A stretch of DNA of 64,000 nucleotides from Ignavibacteriota bacterium (lineage in GTDB: Bacteria; Bacteroidota; Ignavibacteria; Tepidaquicellales; OLB5): the NCBI GenBank assembly GCA_003820375.1, contig RPQH01000007.1, forward strand, positions 1 to 64,000, read 5' to 3'. Positions 45,011 through 53,579 of this stretch are shown here, piece after piece (positions within the stretch are counted from its first letter, which is position 1; every line of letters begins with the position of its first letter). The translations under genes and the position numbers were made by a program. Below the pieces are notes generated by a model. It did no database searches. It was not told where the DNA came from and was given only the letters and a program-made list of their open reading frames with translations.

Positions 45011-45679
45011 TTAGCGAAGTTTATTAAAACAAATTAATGAAACAGGACAAAATGATGTTGAAATCTCATTAAAAGGACCCAATAAATCTACAGCCCATTC
45101 GCCTTCAGAACGACGATATACACCCGGGACTTTTTTTGTACAACTAGCTAATTGACTATATTCTAGCGGAAATGACAACGACCAATAATAAATTGGAAAT
45201 AACTTCCATTGGAGACGTCTAATCATATATAATCCTTCCAATCCTACAAAATCAGCTTTTTGTGACTTCAAAAATTCTATAATAACATGATTACTCATTG
45301 TTTGTTTGAGCTTAAATAACTTTATTTCGTATTTCTCACCAGCATTAATTACACTTTGTGTTCGTAAAGTTTCGGATGTAATATCTGGATTATGATAATA
45401 GAAGCATTTAGGATTTATATTATAAACTGTAGTAGAGTTATAATCATCAGGTACTTCGATTTCAATCCCATCTATTAGTTCAAATACTGAGTTAAAGATA
45501 AAATGCATTTCGTTATTCGTAATGCATTTTAGAGCAGCCATCGTTATGTACGGATTAAGTTGACTTTTTTTTCCTTGTTCCGTTAACCCTAAAGAAAGCA
45601 TATATTCAATATCTCTCAATTGTTTATTTAATATAATATAATCCTCTTTTGTAACTTGAAACTGATTATTAATTAGCAT
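45011..45679 (-). CDS. Hypothetical protein, 222 residues
   Basis: No family recognised. Soluble, mixed alpha/beta; contains YITMAALKCITNNEMHFIFN and LFPIYYWSLSFPLEYSQLAS. A purine-rich ribosome-binding site (AGGAGAGG) precedes the ATG. An AGTACTTTAAAA sequence upstream also occurs upstream of the DUF2188 gene; this may be chance. No operon partner. Confidence 0.6.
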   Translation of the reverse strand: MLINNQFQVTKEDYIILNKQLRDIEYMLSLGLTEQGKKSQLNPYITMAALKCITNNEMHFIFNSVFELIDGIEIEVPDDYNSTTVYNINPKCFYYHNPDITSETLRTQSVINAGEKYEIKLFKLKQTMSNHVIIEFLKSQKADFVGLEGLYMIRRLQWKLFPIYYWSLSFPLEYSQLASCTKKVPGVYRRSEGEWAVDLLGPFNEISTSFCPVSLICFNKLR

Positions 45680-45857
45680 AAAACCTCTCCTATATTAATT
45701 TTAAAGTACTGTTTTTTATATACTTAATTTATATAACACATATTGTTATAAGTCAAGGGGTAGTCAAATTAAAGCAATTCTTGGAAAACTTTTTTTAATA
45801 CAGTTTTCTATCTGTATTGATATTCAGTTTCCCTAAAAATAACTAATAAAACTATAG

Positions 45858-45987
45858 TGTGGCTATTACGTCCCTCGCCCAGACTAAAGCTTGGCGAAGG
45901 ACAGCACCCCCTTGGTGACCGCCTCGTAATAAAGATTCTCGGACGCTACAACAAGGGGGTGCTGCCCTTACGGGACGAATAGCCACA
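45858..45987. repeat. 130-base nested inverted repeat (three-stem cruciform)
   Basis: The outer stem pairs TGTGGCTATTACGTCCC (45858-45874) with GGGACGAATAGCCACA (45972-45987), with one bulged base. Inside are a short stem TCGCC/GGCGA (45875-45897) and a perfect 13-base stem CAGCACCCCCTTG/CAAGGGGGTGCTG (45902-45964). The block is much richer in G+C than its surroundings. It could be a replication or transfer origin, a palindromic mobile repeat (MITE/REP-like) or a structured RNA. No ORF lies inside. Confidence 0.6.
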
Positions 45988-46120
45988 TAATAAAATATGG
46001 TTAATAATAAATATATAATAGTGATAGTGAAATAGTGTTATAGATACATAATGATAGAAAGCTGACTTGCGGCTGTTGCACATTTACATACGATTGTGTA
46101 TACTGAAGATACATTACGAT

Positions 46121-46174
46121 AAACAAAAAATTACATGACAATGCGCATTACGCTTGTCATGTAATTTTTTGTTT
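46121..46174. repeat. Perfect 21-base hairpin directly before a Replic_Relax start codon
   Basis: Two perfectly complementary 21-base arms (46121-46141 and 46154-46174) flank a 12-base loop that itself can pair GCG with CGC. The arms end in A-rich and T-rich runs, so it could act as a terminator in either direction. But it ends two bases before the ATG at 46177 and would replace any Shine-Dalgarno. It may control the gene or be a nick or origin site. Confidence 0.6.
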
Positions 46175-46176
46175 GT

Positions 46177-46986
46177 ATGAACAACCGAAAACAATTATTG
46201 AATCATTTACTTGACATTGGTGGTGTTGGAACCCTCAACAATTTTTACTCGCCTTCTGCCAAAACCCACAAAGGCGGGCTTCTATTTACCCGAAAACTAT
46301 TCAAGTCATATCTCAAAGACGGCTTGATCAATAAAATTGAACCGATCGGCAAACCAGCCAATAAAGCCCGGGAAGTGTTTTATTGCCTGACCAAAAAAGG
46401 CGCTGACTATATCGGCCGCTCTGACGAATACCGCTATAAAAAATATCAGCGATCACCGTATAATATTATGCATGAAAGCATGAAGTTTGATGTCGCTTTG
46501 GCATTTTTGAGGTTATTCCCCAATAAGAAATTTACGTTCCGATATGATGCAAGCCTGTATGGTGTCCGACCTGACATTCTCATTCGGGTCGAAAGCACTC
46601 AGCCAAAAGTTTTAACCAGATTCCTGCTTGTAGAAATAGAGAGGAAAAAGACAATCGACCGGATATTCAATGAGAAAATAAAACGCTACGAAGAGATGTT
46701 TCAAGCAATTGTTCAAAAAAAATCCCACAACATAAGCCAGTTTATAGTTTTATTTGTCTATACGGACATTTGGTGGGATCCGTTCTTGCGGCCTCAGGAA
46801 TATAATATTCCGTCTGTAATTAATCACATCGACTGTGTAAACGGATTAATTAAAAACCTGGTTACACACTATTGTAAATACCTATCAACTGAACGCTACC
46901 GATTTCTGGGTTTTCATAACTTTTACCGCTTGCATGAGCCGATATGGTTAATGCCTCAAGGCAACCGTGGATCGCTTATTCTGTAA
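46177..46986 (+). CDS. Replication-relaxation (Replic_Relax) family protein
   Basis: 269 residues. Residues 1-90 form a winged-helix DNA-binding part (KLFKSYLKDGLINKIEPIGK, then EVFYCLTKKGADYIG). Residues 95-190 look like a nuclease-type fold with FRYDASLYGVRPDILIRV and FLLVEIERKKT, the PD...ExExK pattern. This order is that of the Replic_Relax family of plasmids and integrative elements, thought to start replication or transfer. It opens the element and is followed closely by the 46991 gene. A relative is at 49556. The start is preceded by a hairpin rather than a ribosome-binding site. Confidence 0.65.
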   Translation: MNNRKQLLNHLLDIGGVGTLNNFYSPSAKTHKGGLLFTRKLFKSYLKDGLINKIEPIGKPANKAREVFYCLTKKGADYIGRSDEYRYKKYQRSPYNIMHESMKFDVALAFLRLFPNKKFTFRYDASLYGVRPDILIRVESTQPKVLTRFLLVEIERKKTIDRIFNEKIKRYEEMFQAIVQKKSHNISQFIVLFVYTDIWWDPFLRPQEYNIPSVINHIDCVNGLIKNLVTHYCKYLSTERYRFLGFHNFYRLHEPIWLMPQGNRGSLIL

Positions 46987-46990
46987 TTGC

Positions 46991-47281
46991 ATGTTATACG
47001 CCCTGCTTTTTATGTTCATAGAACTCATGATTATTATCTTGCTTTCGCTTGTCATCAAAACGTTTATCCGCGAGCGCAACGCACTGATAAAAGATATGGC
47101 AGAAGTCCATAAAACAAGCAATATCAAGCTGCAGGCTAAAACCGAGCAATTTCTCGAAATCGCTCACCGCATCAGTTTAAAGCTACCGACCGAGCTATAT
47201 TCCCAAAGCTTTAAAAAAAATATAGTTGTCAAAGAAACAGCCAATATGTTTTATAAGCTTCTCACCAAATATATAAACTAA
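46991..47281 (+). CDS. Small membrane protein with cytoplasmic helical tail
   Basis: 96 residues from the ATG at 46991; the GTG at 46967 in the ORF track would overlap the previous gene. Residues 1-24 are a membrane segment (MLYALLFMFIELMIIILLSL), followed by a charged helical tail with KTEQFLEIAHRISLKL. No family recognised. It lies five bases after the Replic_Relax gene and is probably co-transcribed. Confidence 0.5.
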   Translation: MLYALLFMFIELMIIILLSLVIKTFIRERNALIKDMAEVHKTSNIKLQAKTEQFLEIAHRISLKLPTELYSQSFKKNIVVKETANMFYKLLTKYIN

Positions 47282-47448
47282 CTCTACGCCTATGTAATAA
47301 AATTTTTACTTATCACCATAATAAAGGGCATGCCTTATAAAAGTATAGTAACTCATATAAGGCTTTAGAGGCACAATACAGTTCATTGACAATTTTCATA
47401 ATAAAATAAACGAAGAAAAATAAATAACTCTAAGAAAGGATTATAAAC

Positions 47449-48240
47449 ATGTTAGTAAGAGTCAAGGAAGTCATGGACGCTCTTATCCAGGAATTTAAAA
47501 GCGGCACCATCCCTGATGCAGTTGCCTATGCCATGTTTCCCATTCCCAATATACCGTCGGCTAGCTGGAGCCTTTTAAACCGGCTTATGATGTTTTTTTC
47601 AGGCACCGAAGACGCCAGAGGCTATAAGCAATGGCAAAAGGTAAACCGGTATGTGAAAAAAGGAGCTAAATCATTTGACATATTGGTACCTGTATTTAGG
47701 AAAGTAATAAATGACGACAAAGTAGATGAAGAAGTTATAGTCTTAAAAGGTTTTTGCTGCGGCTGCGTATTCCGGATCGAAGACACGGACGGAGAGCCCT
47801 TGGATTATCAGACCCTCCAATTGCCCCAATTTCCCCTTATAGACAAGGCTGCTACCTTAAGGGTATCAGTTCACCCAACAGCCGGAAACATCGCCTATAA
47901 CGGCTATTATGACCCCACACGTAAAGTTATAGCTCTGGCGACACCTGAAGAAAAGACGTTTTTCCATGAACTCTGCCATGCAGTAGACCACAAGCTCAAA
48001 GGTGAATTAAAGCGAGGTCAAGACCCACTTCAAGAGATTATTGCTGAGATCAGTGCCCAGGCATTGTGCCGGATTGTGGGAAAAGACGGACGAAAACACT
48101 TCGGCAATTCGTACCGCTACATTGAGTCGTATGCCAAAGAACTGAGTATCTCACCTTATTCTGCAATATTGCAGGTCATTTCTCAGGTAGATGCAATTTT
48201 AAAGTATCTTTTGCTAGACAGGCAGGTGAAAAACATATGA
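47449..48240 (+). CDS. ardC: ArdC-like antirestriction protein with zincin domain
   Basis: 263 residues, with a Shine-Dalgarno (AAGAAAGGA) before the ATG. The N-terminus has the ArdC single-strand-DNA-binding pattern WSLLNRLMMFFSGTEDARGY and W.KVNRYVKKGAKSFDILVP. A zinc-peptidase motif FFHELCHAVDH at about 172 and a late EIIAEISAQALCRIVG Glu follow, as in ArdC-type metallopeptidase domains. Such proteins protect incoming mobile DNA from host restriction. The four-base overlap with the next gene (ATGA) indicates an operon. The gene symbol denotes the family, not proven orthology. Confidence 0.75.
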   Translation: MLVRVKEVMDALIQEFKSGTIPDAVAYAMFPIPNIPSASWSLLNRLMMFFSGTEDARGYKQWQKVNRYVKKGAKSFDILVPVFRKVINDDKVDEEVIVLKGFCCGCVFRIEDTDGEPLDYQTLQLPQFPLIDKAATLRVSVHPTAGNIAYNGYYDPTRKVIALATPEEKTFFHELCHAVDHKLKGELKRGQDPLQEIIAEISAQALCRIVGKDGRKHFGNSYRYIESYAKELSISPYSAILQVISQVDAILKYLLLDRQVKNI

Positions 48241-49016
48241 CAGAAATCCTCAAGTGCTTAGAAGCAATTCTTCACAAAGGTTATAACTCAGAAGCCATAT
48301 TTATTGACTGGTTAGATCTCATCCTGTATACAATGCAGCGAGACGATGCGCATTACTTAGAAATCGTCCGAAGGTATGGAAATGAAGGAAAAACAGGCGA
48401 GCGAGAAATAGATTTCTTTGCCAAAGCATTTACCGAACTACTGAAAATTATGCATGAAACAAATGACGACATCTTAGGCGAGGTCTACATGCAGTGGAAC
48501 ATGGCAAACAAGTTCAGAGGCCAGTACTTTACGCCAAAGCAGGTAGCCGACTTTATGGCAAAAGCAATCTCACCGCAAGGTGGAAAAATCTTAGATCCGG
48601 CTTGCGGGTCAGGTATCATGCTAATTTCCTGCATTAAGTCCATGGCCAATGACCAATTGGATGAATCAGTGTTTGTCGGGCAGGACATTGACTTAACGTG
48701 TGTGAAGATGTGTGCCTTAAATCTCTTGTTCTTTAATGTTAACGGTTTTGTTGTCTGGGGAGATACGCTCAAGTTTGAATGCAAGAAAGTCTATAAAACT
48801 AAACGTAGTATATACGGAGGTGTCATTCATGAAATGATAGGCAGACGGTTTGAAGCATTTAAAGAGTCATATCTTATTTCGGTTCAGCATTCATACAAAC
48901 CATCGAATATACAGGTTCATAACACAGATGAGACAAACAAAGTTGAAGAAGAAGAATATGAGAGACCTTTTACCATCATGCCGGAAGTGAAATCAGAACA
49001 ATTACCATTATTTTAA
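48237..49016 (+). CDS. N-6 DNA methylase-like protein lacking the catalytic motif
   Basis: 259 residues. RGQYFTPKQVADFMAKAI and KILDPACGSGIMLISCIKSM match the start and SAM-binding motif I of HsdM-type N6-adenine methylases, followed by VFVGQDIDLTCVKMCALNLL. The catalytic NPPY/F motif expected about 60-80 residues later is absent: after VWGDTLKFE the protein goes to a divergent, charged tail. So it probably binds SAM or DNA but may not methylate, as is common for related genes in integrative elements. It overlaps the ArdC-like gene by four bases. Confidence 0.7.
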   Translation: MTEILKCLEAILHKGYNSEAIFIDWLDLILYTMQRDDAHYLEIVRRYGNEGKTGEREIDFFAKAFTELLKIMHETNDDILGEVYMQWNMANKFRGQYFTPKQVADFMAKAISPQGGKILDPACGSGIMLISCIKSMANDQLDESVFVGQDIDLTCVKMCALNLLFFNVNGFVVWGDTLKFECKKVYKTKRSIYGGVIHEMIGRRFEAFKESYLISVQHSYKPSNIQVHNTDETNKVEEEEYERPFTIMPEVKSEQLPLF

Positions 49017-49070
49017 ATTATTATTTAAACTCTAGTACATTTTATAACATTCACCAGAAAGGAGTAAATA

Positions 49071-49322
49071 GTGAATGGCAAAAGCTTATACAGCCCCAAA
49101 ATCAAGGATGATCTCATACCTGTTATTTACAAAAAAAGTAAAATACAAGGCAAGCCCATGACTGATATTGTTGATGATATATTGCGTTCATTTTTAATAG
49201 ATGATGAAGCAGACATAAGTCGATATAGATGTCGTAGTTGTTTCATGGAAGTTGAAGTAGTGGACGGGACTATTGGTTACTGCGATCATTGTGAAAGTGT
49301 CGTCTTTATAGATAAATTATAG
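49071..49322 (+). CDS. Small zinc-ribbon protein
   Basis: 83 residues with a GTG start and a good Shine-Dalgarno (AGAAAGGAG). The first half resembles a ribbon-helix-helix DNA-binding part (DLIPVIYKKSKIQGKPMTDI). The second half is a zinc ribbon, RYRCRSCFMEVEVVDGTIGY followed by CDHCES, with four Cys as two CxxC. It may be a transcriptional or plasmid-maintenance regulator of the element. Inference from motifs only. Confidence 0.6.
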   Translation: MNGKSLYSPKIKDDLIPVIYKKSKIQGKPMTDIVDDILRSFLIDDEADISRYRCRSCFMEVEVVDGTIGYCDHCESVVFIDKL

Positions 49323-49398
49323 CTCGTTTGAAACTATTTAATCTATCCTCATGGATAGCGTTACACTTACTTACATTCGATTGCTATTACAAGAACAT

Positions 49399-49426
49399 AA
49401 AGCTATCTGCATAAGGTAGCTTTTTT
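49399..49426 (+). terminator. Terminator hairpin
   Basis: AAAGCTATC pairs with GGTAGCTTT (one G-U pair) and a T run follows. It lies about 75 bases after the zinc-ribbon gene. Confidence 0.65.
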
Positions 49427-49460
49427 ATTTTGGTACAAAATATATTATGAAGACAACATG

Positions 49461-49497
49461 AAGGTTTTTCGGGCAAACCCGAAAAACCTTTTCGTTT
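49461..49497 (+). terminator. Strong terminator hairpin
   Basis: A perfect 13-base stem AAGGTTTTTCGGG/CCCGAAAAACCTT with a CAAA loop is followed by TTCGTTTTTA. Together with the hairpin 40 bases before it, it separates the first half of the element from the genes at 49556 onward. Confidence 0.75.
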
Positions 49498-49555
49498 TTA
49501 AAAAAACTAAAAAATAAAAGGATAGAGGAGGGGAAAGAAGAAAAAATAAAAGATA

Positions 49556-50371
49556 ATGTGGGAACCGTATAAGAGTTTTAAATCTTTTATTCATATACGT
49601 TTAAAAGCCAATACCCGTATAAGAGCTTGTTTAAAAATTCTTCGATTTATACGGCACCCGTATATGAATATAGAATACAAAAAAGTCATAAAAGTAGATG
49701 AACTTGCTCATCTTGTACCAACCAAAGCCGGCGCAACATTTAGCCAGCTATGGCAGGTATTTTACTATACAAGAATGCTTAAATACGTCAGCTACCGCCA
49801 CTACGGCTTAATAAAAAAAAGTTTCAATAAGATCTGCACATACCGAAAGCTTGAGGAACTGTGCCATTTGGGGTATTTACATAGCCCACAGCACGAAGTC
49901 TATACCGCGTCGAACAAAGTGCTGCCGATCTTAAAAGAAGCAGGATATGTGACAGAGTTATTGCCGGATGAGCCAAAAGGAAAAGGCAATGTAAACGAAA
50001 TTCATAATAGCGATGAATTTGTCAACGCCTTAAAACTGCCTCATTTTCATTCGTTACTCTATCCTAATTTTGGCTACCTCATACCTGATGCTTTATTAGT
50101 ATTACAAGATATTGAGAACAAGAAATATAAACTCACATTTTTGGAAATTGAAGCAAAGAAACCTGATTGGAATAATTATATTGAAAAAAAACGAAGTAAC
50201 TATCTGCAGCTTGCTCATGACATGACGTTTTATAATTATTGGACTAAAATCTGCAGCGTACTCAATTTAAATGTGCCTGATCAAAAGGCACTTAAATTTT
50301 CAGTCTGTTTTATCGGGACTATAAAAAAAGATTTCGGGAAAGGGTTTACATTTGTCGAACATATTTGGTAA
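49556..50371 (+). CDS. Second Replic_Relax-like protein
   Basis: 271 residues. VDELAHLVPTKAGATFSQLW, a winged-helix-like LEELCHLGYLHSPQHEVYTA, then YLIPDALLVLQDIENKKYKL and TFLEIEAKKPDWNNYIEKKR. The PDALLV...LEIEAKK pair mirrors PDILIRV...VEIERKK of the 46177 protein, so both have the same core with a PD...ExExK nuclease-like pattern. Two such proteins in one element may divide replication and transfer roles, or one may have a regulatory role. Its 3' end overlaps the 50352 gene. Confidence 0.55.
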   Translation: MWEPYKSFKSFIHIRLKANTRIRACLKILRFIRHPYMNIEYKKVIKVDELAHLVPTKAGATFSQLWQVFYYTRMLKYVSYRHYGLIKKSFNKICTYRKLEELCHLGYLHSPQHEVYTASNKVLPILKEAGYVTELLPDEPKGKGNVNEIHNSDEFVNALKLPHFHSLLYPNFGYLIPDALLVLQDIENKKYKLTFLEIEAKKPDWNNYIEKKRSNYLQLAHDMTFYNYWTKICSVLNLNVPDQKALKFSVCFIGTIKKDFGKGFTFVEHIW

Positions 50372-51200
50372 AGATTCAGCCGTGCCAGCTCCATTCCAGA
50401 TTGTTCTTGGGGCAATTATTGAATATTTAGGCTATCTGAGCTTACAGCATATTATCCACTACGGAGAAATTCAAACTTCGACATATTCAACAGGCGGAGT
50501 AATAATAAACTTCTTACTTTTACCCGTTGCAGCCGTTGTCATAATAATAGCTTTTATTGTTCTGTTTTCTTTGACTGCAATTATCATCCGATCGCTCTAT
50601 ATTATTGTTAAAGAAGCCCCCAATGTCATAAGAAATGAAGCCGTCGTACTACGGCAAATCTGGGAAAATAGGGGCATAGGCAAGTTTCAGCTATTCGGGG
50701 GTCTTTCGTTTTATCTACATCTTCGGCAACGGGTGGTAGCCTATCTTTTGGCGTGTCTAAGCATTGGTATCATTGCCTGGTATTTTGTATTTACTCAGCA
50801 TGAATACGAAAAGACGTACTGGAAGATTCACTTTTACCGAAACGAACCAACGCCTGAATTTATATTTAAGCCGAATATTAGCTATACATTTGAATCAAGC
50901 GCTGATTTGCATTCGATATTGCTCAATGATTACCAATATATTGTAAGCAAGTATATGGATCTCGAAGATAATCCGGCAGTGTTGTCTCTTATATTTCCGG
51001 ATAAATGGCACGTAAAATTTCCAGATACTACTCGCGTACAATTTATATTCTATACTGATCCCATTAATGAGATTTTCAGCCAGTCATTTGAACTTTGGGC
51101 AGATAAGGAAGAAGGCTTGAAAATAACTTATAACGATTTCATATTTGAAGGCGTAAAACAATATCCAAAAACTAAACGATATACAAGAACTAGAAATTAA
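50352..51200 (+). CDS. Membrane protein of the mobilisation element
   Basis: 282 residues from a TTG start overlapping the previous gene by 20 bases. Three or four hydrophobic segments occur in the first 145 residues (FQIVLGAIIEYLGYLSLQHI, FLLLPVAAVVIIIAFIVLFS, VVAYLLACLSIGIIAWYFVF). The remaining half is soluble. No family recognised. Position before a coiled-coil membrane protein and the VirD4-like ATPase suggests part of a transfer or anchoring complex. Confidence 0.5.
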   Translation: MSNIFGKDSAVPAPFQIVLGAIIEYLGYLSLQHIIHYGEIQTSTYSTGGVIINFLLLPVAAVVIIIAFIVLFSLTAIIIRSLYIIVKEAPNVIRNEAVVLRQIWENRGIGKFQLFGGLSFYLHLRQRVVAYLLACLSIGIIAWYFVFTQHEYEKTYWKIHFYRNEPTPEFIFKPNISYTFESSADLHSILLNDYQYIVSKYMDLEDNPAVLSLIFPDKWHVKFPDTTRVQFIFYTDPINEIFSQSFELWADKEEGLKITYNDFIFEGVKQYPKTKRYTRTRN

Positions 51201-51205
51201 AAACA

Positions 51206-52252
51206 ATGCTTTGGTTTATATTAGCACTATTTATTTTTGTCGTTGTTGCAAGCCTCGTTGATTTGTCCTGTAACGGCTGGACAATGACCAAATCATTTTT
51301 TACAGATTCATGGGCAGGTATCATCGCCGCCTTGTTAGGTTTAGTATCATTACTAATGTTTTACGGATCTAGTAAATCATACCGGGACGTAAAAATTAAC
51401 GAATCCTTTTTACCAAACCCCAAACGAATTAAAAGACATAATAGTTTAATAAAATATAAAAAGGAGAGCACATTGAAACAAGAAGAAAGCTTAGACCATT
51501 ACGAATTTGACCTTTCTAAAATGACTATGGAAACGCTTGTTCAAAAAATGGCTTTTGAGATGACCAAGCCGGGTCCGGTCTTTTTTAAAGGTTGGGGTAA
51601 CCACCGTCTAGAACTTGATGTCGAGCGGGTACGAATACTCGGAAACTACGTCGAAGAAATACGAAAGACGGGTTCATCGCTAATGGAACTTCACGCCGAC
51701 GCTGCACTTAGTTTTGAAAAAATTGAAAAGCTTACGAAAATCAAACGTAACGAACTTGATGAGCGGTTAATTAGATCTGAACTGACGCTTGATTTCATAG
51801 CTGAGGAAAACAAGTATAAAATTGAAAAGATGAGCTTAGAAAATGCTGAGCAAAGAGCCCGGATACGGCTCTTGAATGCACAAGCCGAAGATATAGAGGC
51901 AAGCAGCATCACTAAAAAACTGACCGCCCAAGGCCAGTACAAACTTTTGATCGCCACATCGAAAAAAGAAAAAGAGATTGCAAACATTCTTTCCAAAGGA
52001 GCTCAATATTTCACTGAGCTTCCGCCAGTACTTAAATCATACGTAGTAGCTCAGCTAGGTAGTGATATCTCTACAAATCCCACAACGGACATGGATCTTC
52101 ATGAGAATTTAAAAGAGTTTATTATACGAAAGCAAAACGCCGAAGCAAGAAAGCTTGAGTATGAAGCCGATGACATGAGCGAGCAAAGCAAGACACAAAA
52201 AGCAAAACTTGAACGAGAACGGGAGCGGTACAAGAAAAATGGCGGAGTATAA
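51206..52252 (+). CDS. Membrane-anchored coiled-coil protein
   Basis: 348 residues. Two membrane segments at the N-terminus (about 1-22 and 35-55), then a long charged, heptad-rich region (about 160-300: EKIEKLTKIKRNELDERLIR and ENKYKIEKMSLENAEQRARI) and a basic tail. The 3' end overlaps the following ATPase gene. No known family. It probably forms a membrane-tethered partner of the ATPase; this is inference from context. Confidence 0.55.
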   Translation: MLWFILALFIFVVVASLVDLSCNGWTMTKSFFTDSWAGIIAALLGLVSLLMFYGSSKSYRDVKINESFLPNPKRIKRHNSLIKYKKESTLKQEESLDHYEFDLSKMTMETLVQKMAFEMTKPGPVFFKGWGNHRLELDVERVRILGNYVEEIRKTGSSLMELHADAALSFEKIEKLTKIKRNELDERLIRSELTLDFIAEENKYKIEKMSLENAEQRARIRLLNAQAEDIEASSITKKLTAQGQYKLLIATSKKEKEIANILSKGAQYFTELPPVLKSYVVAQLGSDISTNPTTDMDLHENLKEFIIRKQNAEARKLEYEADDMSEQSKTQKAKLERERERYKKNGGV

Positions 52253-53462
52253 TTTAAGTCTAGGCTTTTTACAAAACTTTAAGGACCAGCCGCCTGATAT
52301 CTATGATATTTTAGATCGCTTTGAGCATACCTACATCGTAGGGAAAACAGGCATGGGCAAATCAGCCTTAATGGAACACATGGCGATGCATGATATTAAC
52401 CAGGGCATTTCAATTATTTACATTGATCCCAAGGGCGAAAGCGTAAAGAAGCTTTATTATATTATCAAGGATAAATCCAAAGTGCATTATATCTCAATTG
52501 AAAGTCCGATTGTCATAAATCCTTTAAACAAAGCGGGCTATAAGCTGGATAATCTGATTCAGGAATTTATTCAAATCCTTGATGTTCTTATTACCCTTAC
52601 ATCATCTAACCCTGAAAGCACTGTTTTAATGAGAGAGATTATCGGCATGGCAATGAAATCGATCACCAGAGAGAAGGATAAGAATTTAGAATACCTGACT
52701 AATTTTTTATTATACGCCGATGTAAGAAGAGCATTAAGACATGAACTGCCAGCCGGAAGCAGCGAAAGAATCTATTGGGAAGAATTTGACAGTCCGGGAA
52801 GCAAGAACAGGATTAAGATAGATTGTGCGCAACGAGTTGCATCAAGACTACTTGAAATCTCAACCGGGGAAATGAAAGATTTTGTTATTGGCAAAAACGA
52901 GCTTGATATTTCCGTAATAGTTGAGAAAGGAAAAATTGTATTGGTAGATACTTCACGCATGAACCGAAACAGCAGAATTTATCTATCCAATTTAATTGTC
53001 TATGCAGTTTTATCGTATTGTGAATTTGCCCAAAGAAAGCAAAATCCTCTTTTGGTTTACGTGGATGAATTTCAAATTGTAGTAAGCGACCTGTTTAGTG
53101 ATCTGCTGGCTCGAAGCAGAGGCTCAAAAGTAGGTTTTACTTTAGCTCATCAGAATTTTCAACAAATTCCAAGAGACATACTCGGTGCAGTCTTTGGCAA
53201 TGTCGGAACATCGATTTGCTTTCGCTGCGGTGATGAAGAAGCCAGACGTTTCGCTCCTATATTCGGCGTCAAAGCACCCGAACTTTTTAATCTGGCCAAG
53301 TATAATGCCTGGGTACGAATCGGCATCAATAACTCACTCATTGAAACATACCCGCCTAAAATAGATGAAGTGCCAGAAATAGATATTCCGAAAGTCCAGC
53401 AAGAAATGAAATTTGAAAAAATAAACTTTAATTTCTTAGATGATAAATGGGTCAGTTACTGA
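52239..53462 (+). CDS. VirD4/TraD-like DNA-transfer coupling ATPase
   Basis: About 408 residues from the ATG at 52239; the ORF-track start ten codons upstream is a TTG. Walker A VGKTGMGKSALMEHMA, Walker B PLLVYVDEFQIVVSD, an S-A-H-Q segment VGFTLAHQNFQQIPRDILGA and CFRCGDEEARRFAP are typical of conjugative coupling and type IV-secretion ATPases (DUF87/TraD type). It has no membrane segments, so the two preceding membrane proteins may anchor it. It points to a mobilisable or conjugative element rather than a phage. The start overlaps the coiled-coil gene by 14 bases. Confidence 0.75.
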   Translation: MAEYNLSLGFLQNFKDQPPDIYDILDRFEHTYIVGKTGMGKSALMEHMAMHDINQGISIIYIDPKGESVKKLYYIIKDKSKVHYISIESPIVINPLNKAGYKLDNLIQEFIQILDVLITLTSSNPESTVLMREIIGMAMKSITREKDKNLEYLTNFLLYADVRRALRHELPAGSSERIYWEEFDSPGSKNRIKIDCAQRVASRLLEISTGEMKDFVIGKNELDISVIVEKGKIVLVDTSRMNRNSRIYLSNLIVYAVLSYCEFAQRKQNPLLVYVDEFQIVVSDLFSDLLARSRGSKVGFTLAHQNFQQIPRDILGAVFGNVGTSICFRCGDEEARRFAPIFGVKAPELFNLAKYNAWVRIGINNSLIETYPPKIDEVPEIDIPKVQQEMKFEKINFNFLDDKWVSY

Positions 53463-53579
53463 TACCTTACCCCTCACTATAATCCGTTATCTTAAATATC
53501 TTTAACTCCAACACCTCATTTTACAAGTCACATAGTTTGACTTATAATAATTATAATCTGCTTTATTATTTTAAACTCT

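Larger units (their letters stand above)
45680..46176. other. Region with two strong inverted repeats, left edge of the mobilisation element
   Basis: The 500-base gap holds the 130-base nested inverted repeat (45858-45987) and the perfect 21-base hairpin (46121-46174). The rest is AT-rich. No gene was seen. It is placed where an origin of transfer or replication would be expected for the following element. Confidence 0.6.

Noticed and set aside
45858-45987. Integron attC site
   Set aside because: No integron integrase in the window and the inner stems are perfect, not of the attC type with core R/L boxes.
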